64,000 nucleotides of DNA from assembly GCF_025144725.1 (NCBI RefSeq), contig NZ_JALXKS010000004.1, positions 46,076 to 110,075 of the forward strand, written 5' to 3'. A model generated the notes under the pieces. That model worked only from the letters and a program-made list of their open reading frames with translations, did no database searches and was not told the DNA's origin. Positions within the stretch are counted from its first letter, which is position 1. Every line of letters starts with the position of its first letter. The position numbers were made by a program, and so were the translations under genes. This document shows, piece by piece, positions 54,245 to 62,403 of this stretch. The stretch comes from Brevibacterium sp. p3-SID960. Lineage in GTDB: Bacteria > Actinomycetota > Actinomycetes > Actinomycetales > Brevibacteriaceae.

Positions 54245-54741
54245 TGCGTCTTCTCCGTGGTGCTGTGCGTGGAGCCGGACGCTGCCGCCTCGGCTGGGTC
54301 GAATCCGACCGGGGTCTGCTTGTGCAGGCTGTTGCGGTGAACTTTGCGCATCAGCGCATAGAGCTGTCGTTGTTCATCGGCGTCGAGCACGTCGTCGAAC
54401 ATCGAAGCCTGCAGCGCCACCTGCCCGGGGTAGACCGAGCTCAGCAGCGCCTCACCTGCCTTAGTGAGGGAGATGTACTTCGTCTTCCACTCCTGGGTGC
54501 GTTCGATGAGCCCGGCTTCTTCGAGTCGGCTGAGCATCCGTGAGACACCGCCGACGCTGACGGTCAAACCTTTAGCGAGATCGGTCTGCGTCACCGGCTG
54601 GTAGGCGCGCACGTGGCTCAACGCCTCGAACTGCGCAATGGTCACTCCGGCCTGTGAGAGGTACTCATTGGAGATGCAGTTGCTGCGCTGAACGAATCGA
54701 GCCATCCGCAGCCAGATCATCAGACCCAGTGGCCGATCCAT
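54241..54741 (-). CDS. MarR-family transcriptional regulator
   Basis: 166 residues from the ATG behind GGGGAGGCGAGG; a GTG 18 bases earlier is less likely. Winged helix: VTQTDLAKGLTVSVGGVSRMLSRLEEAGLIERTQEWKTKYISLTKAGEALL (about 50-100). It leads the operon with the LLM enzyme and FMN reductase and probably represses it until an aromatic or oxidised ligand binds. The C-terminal 20 residues are a Ser/Thr-rich extension. Confidence 0.9.
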   Translation of the reverse strand: MDRPLGLMIWLRMARFVQRSNCISNEYLSQAGVTIAQFEALSHVRAYQPVTQTDLAKGLTVSVGGVSRMLSRLEEAGLIERTQEWKTKYISLTKAGEALLSSVYPGQVALQASMFDDVLDADEQRQLYALMRKVHRNSLHKQTPVGFDPAEAAASGSTHSTTEKTQ

Positions 54742-54762
54742 CCTCGCCTCCCCATCCACACG

Positions 54763-54808
54763 ATCAGTTGACCTGTCAAGCGATGGTTCACTTTACCTCG
54801 CAACTGAT
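54763..54808. promoter_or_regulatory. Candidate MarR operators
   Basis: Upstream of the marR start there is a palindrome TTGAC-CT-GTCAA at 54768-54779, and a longer pair ATCAGTTG (54763-54770) / CAACTGAT (54801-54808). Placement 20-65 bp before the start codon suits autoregulation. Confidence 0.5.
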
Positions 54809-54866
54809 GCGGGCGCAAAATCCTCGGCACCCGGCGCCATCAGACGGCGTGCCATGCTGGTGGAAG

Positions 54867-54937
54867 GACAGACACGCCACGGGAGGGTGTGAGGAAGACG
54901 ATTCGCCTTCTTCACACCCTCCCGTGCGTCTCTGTCT
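54867..54937 (-). terminator. Long hairpin downstream of the carboxypeptidase gene
   Basis: Stem CACGGGAGGGTGTGA / TCACACCCTCCCGTG extended by GAAG/CTTC inside and GACAGA / TCTGTC outside, with a 9-base loop. Lies 53 bp past the carboxypeptidase stop. It also separates that gene from the marR operon promoter. Confidence 0.85.
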
Positions 54938-54989
54938 GCCAGCTCAGTCCACGTGCCGATTACATGTCAGCTGTGGGTGCCGGTGTGTG

Positions 54990-57101
54990 TCAGCTCCGCC
55001 TCCGCGAGGCCCACACGCCGAGTCCTCCGGCGGCGAGCAGCGCTGCGCCTGCGGCCAGCGGCCAGAGTCCGGCGCCGGTGCGCGGCAGCTGGGATCGGTC
55101 GTCGCGATCCTGATCGCGTGACGCATCGTCGTCGTCGCGCTTGCCGTTATCGTCGCGCTTGCCGTCATCGTCGCGCGGTGCGTCAGTGGGCCCACTCGTC
55201 GAGTCCTCGCTGGGATCGGCGGATGGCTCGCCTGTCGGAGTTGCGGTCGGGTCGGCGGTCGGGTCCGCGGTGGGCTCAGGATCCGGCGACGGTTCGTCGG
55301 TCGGCTCTGGTGCTTCATCCTCCTCTACGGGATCGACGAAGACCGCCTGCCACGGACCGTACTCGCCGGAGCCGTTCCGCGCCCGCGCGAAGACGAACCT
55401 GGCCTGTTCCGAGCCTTCCTTAGCAATGGTGGCCTCGAAGTCGACGGTCTCCCCCGCCTCGGGAACGGCAGCCTCGCCTGGACCGGTGGACTCCCCGGCA
55501 TCAAGGGCGGTGCGGTCGACCGCGGCCTGGATCTCGACATCGTCGATCTGTGTGACTGCCGGCCGGCGCGCAGCCGACCCTGCGTCCTGGCCATAGGCGT
55601 CATCGGTTGCTGTGCCGGTGACGATGATGGACCCGTCGTCCTGACGCTCAGCTGTCAGTTCGGACACGACACCGCCAAGCGAGGCGGTGTAGGGCTCGTA
55701 GGCGGCCTCAGCGGCGAAGCGCAGACCAGGCTGGACCTTCTGCCAGTAGTCATCGGCGCGCTGGAAACCGGGGAAGAAACCGCCTTCGCGAGCGGTGCCG
55801 ATCTCGTAGACGTAGCCGGGTACGCCGAGTTTGCCGTAGGCGTAGTCGAAGTCACCGCCCGAGGCGTTGTACAGCACGTCACCGGGCGCACCGGTGGCAT
55901 AGTCGTTGCCGAACGACTGCCGGAAGGCACCGGCGATCAGAGCGTCGGCGTTGGGGACGTTTGCCGTGTTGTCGAAACCATACGGATAGAGGATGAGGTC
56001 AGAATACGAATGCAGGTGAATATAGGTGCCGGCCCGCTCATCCGGCGCAGCGGTCGTCGTCTCAACGTCGTAGGTGCCGTAGAGATCTTCGAGCAGGTCC
56101 TTGAGCGCTGCCACCTCGGGTTCGGACGCCGGTGCGGTTCCCTTGTAGAGGACGCTGCTCGGATCGGAGCTCGTTGACGCGCCGCCCCAGCCGTAGGGCC
56201 AGTTCCGGTTGAGGTCGATGCCGGGCTGGCTGCGTGACCAGGGCCCACCGGTGTCTTCGAACCCTGCGGTGTTCTGGTTCTTGCGCTGCCAGGCCTTTGA
56301 GGCGGAGTTCGGATTGCCGTCACCGGCCGGTGTCGTGTCGACGCCATCTGCGAAGGCCTGCTCCACGACGTCGATGCTGTCGGGATTGTGCTGGAAGCTC
56401 ACCCACACCTCGGTCGAGTCGAGCAGCGAGGTGATCTGCGCGTCGGTGCCGTAGCCGTCGATGAGCTCGGTGGCGAAGCGCCAGGCCATCTCGCTGGTGA
56501 TGATCTCACGCGAGTGCGTCTGCGCGCCGAGGAAGAACCGCGGCTTGCCGTCCTGCCCGTCGGCGTACTCGGGCTGGTCGGCGACGTCGGCGGTGATGCG
56601 CACCGCGACGAGGTCGTGCCCGCCCTGGCCCTGCTGCTTGAGGAAGGTGTCTCCGTAGTCGACGTGCTGGACGAGCTCTGGGTACTGGGATGCGAGGTCC
56701 TTGGCGAACTGCGCATAGGCACTGGTGGTGCGATAGCCGTTGAAGAACGTGTCGTAGTCAGCGGCATTGAGCTTGGCCGGCACCGGGGCGGGTGCGGCCG
56801 GCTGTGCGCTGGCAGGGCGGGTGCCCAGGGAGTCGGCGTAGTTTTCGACGGTGACCGAGGCTCCGGTCTTCTCCAGTTCGTCGGCGAGGTCCTGATCGCC
56901 GAGGACGATGACATTGTCGCCTTCAGCGCTGACGATGTCGAGATCGCCGAGCGTCTCAGAGGCCGCCTCGACGTCATCGGCCGGAACTGTCAGCAGCAGC
57001 ACGTCACCGGCGGGAGCGGCGAAGGCCGCGCCGGCACTGGCGGAGGCTAGAAGGGCGGCGACGGCCGTGCCGGCGCCAAGACGATGCAAGGTGTTCTTCA
57101 T
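54990..57101 (-). CDS. Sortase-anchored M14 zinc carboxypeptidase
   Basis: 703 residues. Signal peptide 1-28; M14 domain with QTHSREIITSE (His and Glu zinc ligands, near 175-185), the third ligand in TYIHLHSYSDLILYPYG, and a catalytic Glu candidate in VYEIGTAREGGFFPG; a fibronectin-like stretch; a Pro/Asp/Glu/Thr repeat stalk; then LPRTG (672-676), a hydrophobic helix and RRRS. So it is secreted and probably covalently fixed to peptidoglycan by a sortase. Relatives (carboxypeptidase T/D) trim C-terminal residues from peptides. The start is the ATG that begins the signal peptide. Confidence 0.92.
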   Translation of the reverse strand: MKNTLHRLGAGTAVAALLASASAGAAFAAPAGDVLLLTVPADDVEAASETLGDLDIVSAEGDNVIVLGDQDLADELEKTGASVTVENYADSLGTRPASAQPAAPAPVPAKLNAADYDTFFNGYRTTSAYAQFAKDLASQYPELVQHVDYGDTFLKQQGQGGHDLVAVRITADVADQPEYADGQDGKPRFFLGAQTHSREIITSEMAWRFATELIDGYGTDAQITSLLDSTEVWVSFQHNPDSIDVVEQAFADGVDTTPAGDGNPNSASKAWQRKNQNTAGFEDTGGPWSRSQPGIDLNRNWPYGWGGASTSSDPSSVLYKGTAPASEPEVAALKDLLEDLYGTYDVETTTAAPDERAGTYIHLHSYSDLILYPYGFDNTANVPNADALIAGAFRQSFGNDYATGAPGDVLYNASGGDFDYAYGKLGVPGYVYEIGTAREGGFFPGFQRADDYWQKVQPGLRFAAEAAYEPYTASLGGVVSELTAERQDDGSIIVTGTATDDAYGQDAGSAARRPAVTQIDDVEIQAAVDRTALDAGESTGPGEAAVPEAGETVDFEATIAKEGSEQARFVFARARNGSGEYGPWQAVFVDPVEEDEAPEPTDEPSPDPEPTADPTADPTATPTGEPSADPSEDSTSGPTDAPRDDDGKRDDNGKRDDDDASRDQDRDDRSQLPRTGAGLWPLAAGAALLAAGGLGVWASRRRS

Positions 57102-57343
57102 GGGTGACTTTCTCTTCGTTGAGCACGCCCGGATCATCGATGCCCGGGATCAGCCATACAGAATTCTATGACATTCTTCACAGTTTCGGGGTCGAAGTTG
57201 CTAAGAATCTGTCATATGTGCTGGTGAGAGACTCAGTGGCAAAGTGGTGCGCGACTCTGCCTTCGACGGCCTTCAGACAGTGCGGTCATCACAGAAGTTC
57301 TCGTCAGCGTCGAATCGGGCCCTGTTAGCCCACGGCCGCTGGC
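57102..57343. promoter_or_regulatory. Spacer upstream of the carboxypeptidase gene
   Basis: 242 bp, AT-richer between 57160 and 57230, where the carboxypeptidase promoter should lie. The 8-bp palindrome AGAATTCT is at 57160-57167. No gene seen. Confidence 0.4.
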
Positions 57344-58549
57344 CTATGTGCGCTGGCGACGCCCGTGGAACAGCCAGTACAGCACAAGGGCTACGACCAT
57401 CAGCCCTGCAGCGACGAGGTAGACTCCGCGCAGCCCGATGGCCGGGGTGAGCGCTCCGAGCATGACCGGCCCCAGCCCGGTGCCGACGTCGAGGAAGATG
57501 AAGAACGTCGAGACCGCCAGCGCTGCCCGGGCGGGCCCGGCCAGGGTGACGGCGATGGCCTGGATACTGGGAAAGAGCGAACCGAAGCCCAGCCCGGCCG
57601 GGATCGCAGCGGTGATGAGGACCCAGCCAGCCGGAGCCAGACCGATACCGACGAGGCTGAGAGTGAAGCTGACGATGAGCGGGGAGACGACGACATTGTC
57701 GCCGTAGGCGTCCTGCAGCCGTCCGACGAACAGCCGGCCGAGCAGCATCGCGACCGAGAACACCATGAAGAACACGCTGGCCGCCGAACCGAAGTCCTCT
57801 TCGTTCGCGAAGGTCTGGAGGAAGGCCAGCACAACTGAATACGACAGCCCGGCCAGCAGCATGACGGTTGCAATTCGCACACTGCGGTAGTCGATGATCG
57901 TACCCAGGCTCAGCCGCCACTTCAGCGCCCGTTCCTCCGGCGTCACCGCCCGCTCAGCTGGGCGCAGCAGCAGGCTGAAGACCACGCCGACGACAGAGAA
58001 CCCGGCACACATGATGAACACGGCCGTGTACCCGTATGCCCCCGACAGCCACACGGCAAGGAACGGCCCCAGACCGGCCGACAGAGTCGTCGAAGTGCCG
58101 AAATAACCCGTCCCCTCAGACCGCCGCGACTGCGGGATGAGCCACTGGGCAACCGCCGTGATGGTGTTCGACCCCCAGCCGAAAGCCGCCCCATGGATGA
58201 GCCGGATGACGATGACCACCCAGATCTGATCGGCGAATACGTACGCCACAGCGGACATCACGAATAACACGAGCGCGGCGATCGTCGAGATCCTCCGGCC
58301 GACGAAGTCAAGGTACTTCCCGGCGATGATGCGCGCCACGGTCGCACCGATGATGAAGGCGCTGGCCGTCAGTCCGGCGACCGAGGAGCCGGCGCCGAAT
58401 TCGGTGACGGCGTAACCGGCCATCGAGGTGATGAGCACATAGAAGGAGATGGAGAGGACGAAGTTGATCCCGAAGGCCAGCAGGAACTGACCGGTCCACA
58501 GCGGCTGCGGTGCGGCGGCACTCGCCCCAGCGCCAGGGTGCGCTGTCAT
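57344..58549 (-). CDS. MFS transporter, copy 2
   Basis: 401 residues with about 12 hydrophobic segments; the motif A position reads GKYLDFVGRR (near 78). Contains RRSEGTGYFGTSTTLSAGLGPFLAVWLSG near 140, almost the same as in its upstream neighbour. The ATG overlaps the neighbour's stop by four bases. Probably an exporter or metabolite antiporter of the drug:H+ type; substrate unknown. Sequence before this ATG in the same frame is antisense-like and not part of the gene. Confidence 0.87.
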   Translation of the reverse strand: MTAHPGAGASAAAPQPLWTGQFLLAFGINFVLSISFYVLITSMAGYAVTEFGAGSSVAGLTASAFIIGATVARIIAGKYLDFVGRRISTIAALVLFVMSAVAYVFADQIWVVIVIRLIHGAAFGWGSNTITAVAQWLIPQSRRSEGTGYFGTSTTLSAGLGPFLAVWLSGAYGYTAVFIMCAGFSVVGVVFSLLLRPAERAVTPEERALKWRLSLGTIIDYRSVRIATVMLLAGLSYSVVLAFLQTFANEEDFGSAASVFFMVFSVAMLLGRLFVGRLQDAYGDNVVVSPLIVSFTLSLVGIGLAPAGWVLITAAIPAGLGFGSLFPSIQAIAVTLAGPARAALAVSTFFIFLDVGTGLGPVMLGALTPAIGLRGVYLVAAGLMVVALVLYWLFHGRRQRT

Positions 58550-59739
58550 GGACGCACTCCCCCCGCCTCGGGCGCGGCGAACCGTCCGTGGACCAGCCAG
58601 TAGAGCACTCCGCTGACGCCCACCAGCAGCGCAGCGACAGCGTACATCGTAGTGAACGAGGTCGCTGCGATGAGCGCACCGAGGGCGACCGGTCCCAGCC
58701 CGAAGCCGATGTCGATCATGAAGAAGTACGTCGAGGTCGCCACACCCACGCGGGTGGGCCCGGCGCGGCGGATGGTGATCGCCTGGGTTGAGGACATGAG
58801 CGTGCCGAAGCCCACCCCGCCGAGCACGCCGGCGAGAATGATCGTCCACATCTGGGGGACGACGGCGATGAGCACCATCGCGGTGAAGAACGAGGCGTAC
58901 AGCGGGTAGACGACGATGTTGTCACCGTAGCTGTCCTGGATGCGGCCGAGGGTGAGCCGGGCGATGAGTGAGGAGCCGGCGAAGGCGAGGAAGAACGCAG
59001 GGGCGGCATCGGCGATGCAGATGCTCGTCGTGTAGGTGGTCAGGAAGGTCATGACCGAGGAGTAGGCGACACCGGCGGTGAGCACTGCCGAGCCGATGAG
59101 CAGGCCCGAGGGGTCGAACAGGCGCACCGGGTGGAAGCTGCGCCAGCTCAGCAGCTCGCGCTCATGGGCGGCGCGTTCGGGTACGCGCAGGAACAGGATC
59201 ACGACCAACCCGAGCACCGTGAAGGCCAGGGAGGTGATGAACAGCCAGTGGTAGCCGTAGTCGCGTACGACGATGATCGCGATCAGTGGGCCGAGCGCTG
59301 CCGCCAGGGTCGTCGAGGTGCCGAAGTAGCCGGTGCCCTCTGCACGGCGAGACGGCGGGATGATGTCCTGGACAGCAGCCATGATGGCGGTGTGCCCGGC
59401 GCCGAACACCGCGCCGTGGATGAACCGGACCGCCAGCAGCAGCGGCAGCGAGTCAGCCGGCAGATACAGGGCACCGGCCACAGCGGAGAGGGTGAAGGCG
59501 GTGATGAGCACCCGGTAACGACCGAGGGTGTCGAGCATGGTGCCGACGAACATGCGGGCGGCGACCGCGCCGAGGACGAACGAGCTGGAGGCCAGACCGG
59601 CGGCGGAGTCGGAGGCGGCGAAGCGGATGACGGCGTAGCCGGCCATCGTGGTGATGAGCAGATAGAAGACGAAGGACAGGAACACGGCGGCGATGATCGC
59701 GACGGTGAAGTCCTTCGACCAGAGCCTCGGCTCTGCCAC
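58546..59739 (-). CDS. MFS transporter, copy 1
   Basis: 397 residues, about 12 hydrophobic segments. GTMLDTLGRYR at motif A and RRAEGTGYFGTSTTLAAALGPLIA near 132. Paralogue of the downstream transporter in the same operon, similar along its whole length. GTG start with GGAGG seven bases upstream. Two half-identical carriers in tandem could work as a heterodimer or serve related substrates. Confidence 0.87.
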   Translation of the reverse strand: MAEPRLWSKDFTVAIIAAVFLSFVFYLLITTMAGYAVIRFAASDSAAGLASSSFVLGAVAARMFVGTMLDTLGRYRVLITAFTLSAVAGALYLPADSLPLLLAVRFIHGAVFGAGHTAIMAAVQDIIPPSRRAEGTGYFGTSTTLAAALGPLIAIIVVRDYGYHWLFITSLAFTVLGLVVILFLRVPERAAHERELLSWRSFHPVRLFDPSGLLIGSAVLTAGVAYSSVMTFLTTYTTSICIADAAPAFFLAFAGSSLIARLTLGRIQDSYGDNIVVYPLYASFFTAMVLIAVVPQMWTIILAGVLGGVGFGTLMSSTQAITIRRAGPTRVGVATSTYFFMIDIGFGLGPVALGALIAATSFTTMYAVAALLVGVSGVLYWLVHGRFAAPEAGGVRP

Positions 59740-59805
59740 GCGCCTCCCTCCCTTCCATCACTGCTGTCTCATCTGCCGCCTGCGCCCGCACTCCTGCTCG
59801 GCGGC

Positions 59806-60016
59806 CTAATCACTGTAGAGCACCTCGGGCAGCCAGGTGACGATCTGCGGGAACACCGAGAACAGCGATCGCCAGACTGAGCACCACGACGTACGGAAGT
59901 GCCCCAGGCGCGCAGCCGGCGAGGACGACGAGCCCTGCGCTGGTGAGGCCGCCACCAACGGTGGAGGGCAAACCATGAGCATCTCCTTCGAAGCTGATGT
60001 AAAAGGACTCTAACAA
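59806..60016 (-). pseudogene. Decayed C-terminal fragment, TRAP-transporter large permease-like
   Basis: Minus-strand reading gives GGLTSAGLVVLAG, then ALPYVVVLSLAIAVLG in one frame and, after a one-base shift at about 59865, FPQIVTWLPEVLYSD and a TAG stop in another. The combined end is like the C-terminus of DctM-type TRAP permeases (alternating helix, FPxIxxWLPxLL). About 60-65 codons remain and nothing upstream matches. The identification is from memory of the family and uncertain. Confidence 0.4.
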
Positions 60017-60136
60017 GCGTTCGGTGCGTCATTCACATGACACCCGCCATACGGACACGATCACCGCCTCAGCAGCGGCGGATCTTGTGGGGAGCTTGAC
60101 CTGGCGGCGGCCGATTTGGGCGTTAAGGTGGTGGCC

Positions 60137-61810
60137 ATGACAGAGCTTTCACGCCCCACCAGCGGCATCGACGCCGTCGCGAATGACTATGTTGCCCGCC
60201 TGCTCGATATGAGCCCCTCGTTCCGCGTCTCGCTGGGAGTCGACGGCCGGATCGACGAACTCGATGACTACTCCCCCGCCGGTGCCCAGCGCCGCGCGGA
60301 CCTCGCCAGGAACACCCTGTCCGCCCTCGACCAGGCCGTGGCCGCCGCCGAGACCCTCGACGACACCGACCGGGTGACCATTGATGCGATGCACGAGCGC
60401 CTGGAGCTCGACATCCAGACCGTCGAACGCGGCTATCACCTAGGCGATATCAACGTCATCACCTCCCCCGTCCAGCAGATCCGCGACGTTTTCGACCTCA
60501 TGCCCACCGGCTCGGAAGGAGACTGGGAGCACATCGCCGCGAAGCTCTCGTCGGTGCCCGAGGCGCTCGACGGCTACCGCGAGTCACTGACCGCCGGTCG
60601 CGAACAGGGCCGGGTCGCTGCGATCCGCCAGGTGACCGAAGCCGCCAAGCAGGCTGAGGAGACCGCCAAACCCGGCGGGCACTTCGATGCCCTTATCACC
60701 GGCGCCTCGGTCCCAGAAGCACTTGCTGCCGCCCTGCAGGAAGGTGCCGAGCAGGCACGATCAGCCTACGGCGAGCTCGCACAGTTCCTGCGCACAGAGA
60801 TCGCCCCGCACGCCGGCAGCGACGATGCGTGCGGCCGCGAGGAGTACGAACTGCACAGCCGGACGTTCCTGGGTGCAGACATCGACTTCGAGGAGACCTA
60901 CCAGTGGGGTCTCGACCAGCTGGCGCAGATCCACTCCGAACAGGAGAAGATCGCAGCCCAGGTCTCCCCCGGTGATGACGTGTTCGCGGCGATGAAGGCG
61001 CTTGATGAGGATCCCTCCCGGCAGCTGCACGGGCTTGATGCGCTGCGCGAGTGGATGCAGGCCACCGCTGATGAGGCAACCCGCGAGCTGTCGAAGGAGC
61101 ACTTCGAGATCCCCGAGCCGCTGCACACGATCGAGTGCATGGTGCTGCCCGATGGGACCGGCGGGATCTACTACACCGGTCCGACAGATGACTTCTCACG
61201 GCCTGGCCGCATGTGGTGGTCGGTGCCTGCCGGCACGCAGACCTTCTCAACATGGCAGGAGAAGACGACCGTCTATCACGAGGGTGTGCCGGGCCATCAC
61301 CTGCAGATCGGGCAGGCGACGTATCTCAAGGAGCAGCTCAACGACTGGCGCCGGCACGCCTGCTGGGTCTCCGGACACGGTGAGGGCTGGGCGCTCTACG
61401 CCGAACGGCTCATGGCCGACCTCGGGTTCCTCGACGACCCCGGTGACTACATGGGCATGCTCGACTCGCAGCGGCTGCGTGCCGCCCGCGTATGCGTCGA
61501 CCTGGGTGTGCATCTTAAGCTGGATGCGCCTGAGTCGGTGGGTGGCGGCACGTGGGATGCGAAGAAGGCCTGGCAGTTCCTCACCGACAATGTCGCCATG
61601 GACCGCAGCTTCCTCGCCTTCGAGCTCAACCGCTACCTCGGCTGGCCGGGTCAGGCGCCGAGCTACAAGATCGGTCAGCGGCTGTGGGAGGAGATCCGCG
61701 ACGAGGCGAAGGCACAGGCCGGCGCGTCGTTCAGCCTCAAGGACTTCCACGCCAGGGCACTGGCCGTGGGCTCGGTCGGGCTCGATACGCTGCGGCGGGC
61801 GCTGGTGTAA
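60137..61810 (+). CDS. DUF885 family metallopeptidase-like protein
   Basis: 557 residues. DUF885 proteins are zinc-peptidase-like; here the metal site candidate is YHEGVPGHHLQIG (near 388, an HExxxxHH form), followed by GEGWALYAERLMADLGF and a C-terminal PSYKIGQRLWEEIRDEAK. No signal peptide, so cytosolic. TAAGGT lies seven bases before the ATG and there is no Shine-Dalgarno sequence, so it may be a leaderless mRNA. Probable peptide hydrolase; substrate unknown. Confidence 0.87.
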   Translation: MTELSRPTSGIDAVANDYVARLLDMSPSFRVSLGVDGRIDELDDYSPAGAQRRADLARNTLSALDQAVAAAETLDDTDRVTIDAMHERLELDIQTVERGYHLGDINVITSPVQQIRDVFDLMPTGSEGDWEHIAAKLSSVPEALDGYRESLTAGREQGRVAAIRQVTEAAKQAEETAKPGGHFDALITGASVPEALAAALQEGAEQARSAYGELAQFLRTEIAPHAGSDDACGREEYELHSRTFLGADIDFEETYQWGLDQLAQIHSEQEKIAAQVSPGDDVFAAMKALDEDPSRQLHGLDALREWMQATADEATRELSKEHFEIPEPLHTIECMVLPDGTGGIYYTGPTDDFSRPGRMWWSVPAGTQTFSTWQEKTTVYHEGVPGHHLQIGQATYLKEQLNDWRRHACWVSGHGEGWALYAERLMADLGFLDDPGDYMGMLDSQRLRAARVCVDLGVHLKLDAPESVGGGTWDAKKAWQFLTDNVAMDRSFLAFELNRYLGWPGQAPSYKIGQRLWEEIRDEAKAQAGASFSLKDFHARALAVGSVGLDTLRRALV

Positions 61811-61846
61811 CGTCGAAGGTCACCTCTCGGAAGGACTGCGAGATCG

Positions 61847-62218
61847 ATGAAGACCACGCTCCCGACCGACTGCGGCAACGCGCCGCGCATCGGCGTTGTC
61901 ACTGATGTCGTCACGAACTGGGCGAAAGGCGACGCCGAGGCGCTGGCGGAATGGCTGACAGACGATGCCACCTGGACACTCGTCGGCACAACCGAGCACA
62001 ACGGTGAGGATGCAGCCCTGCACGTGTGTCCGTCAGATGCGGCGACACATCTGGAGGTGACATCGATCATCACCCACGGTCGATTGGCGTCCTGCGACGG
62101 ATTCCTCGACACGGAGAAGGGGCGGATCGGGTTCAGCCACGCATTCCGATTCGCGAGCACGTCGAAGACGGCCAAGATCAAGGACGTGCGCAGCTACTGC
62201 ATCGACGTTCCGCGCTGA
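61847..62218 (+). CDS. SnoaL/NTF2-like small protein
   Basis: 123 residues; 36 bp after the DUF885 gene, same direction. Opens with NWAKGDAEALAEWLTDDATWTLVGTTEHNGED, the usual start of a SnoaL-like polyketide-cyclase/NTF2 fold, and ends KIKDVRSYCIDV. No catalytic residues can be assigned. May be co-transcribed with DUF885. Confidence 0.7.
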   Translation: MKTTLPTDCGNAPRIGVVTDVVTNWAKGDAEALAEWLTDDATWTLVGTTEHNGEDAALHVCPSDAATHLEVTSIITHGRLASCDGFLDTEKGRIGFSHAFRFASTSKTAKIKDVRSYCIDVPR

Positions 62219-62268
62219 GCCGTGCGGATGCTGAGCTTTCGGGCCGGTCAGGTGGAGACAGCTGGCCG

Positions 62269-62288
62269 GCCCCGCTGCTTTGCGGGGC
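62269..62288 (+). terminator. Small GC hairpin after the SnoaL-like gene
   Basis: Seven-base stem GCCCCGC / GCGGGGC with a six-base loop, about 50 bp past the stop and without a T-run. Could end the DUF885-SnoaL transcript; weak. Confidence 0.4.
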
Positions 62289-62302
62289 AGCAGGTGACGG
62301 TG

Positions 62303-62388
62303 TGTGCATTTCGTGAGGAATCCGGACCCGTCGAGTCTGCACGAAATGCACGCGGATCGGTTCAATCATGTGCTTTTCGTGTGGAATC
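62303..62388. repeat. Three copies of a 20-bp dispersed repeat
   Basis: Consensus TGTGCWTTTCGTGNGGAATC occurs directly at 62303-62322 and 62369-62388 and inverted, with a few changes, at 62333-62352. The first and second copies form a perfect 12-bp inverted repeat (GTGCATTTCGTG / CACGAAATGCAC). It fills the space before the convergent dehydrogenase gene and could fold as a terminator or be a small mobile or protein-bound repeat. Confidence 0.7.
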
Positions 62389-62403
62389 GACAGAGCTTAA
62401 CCG

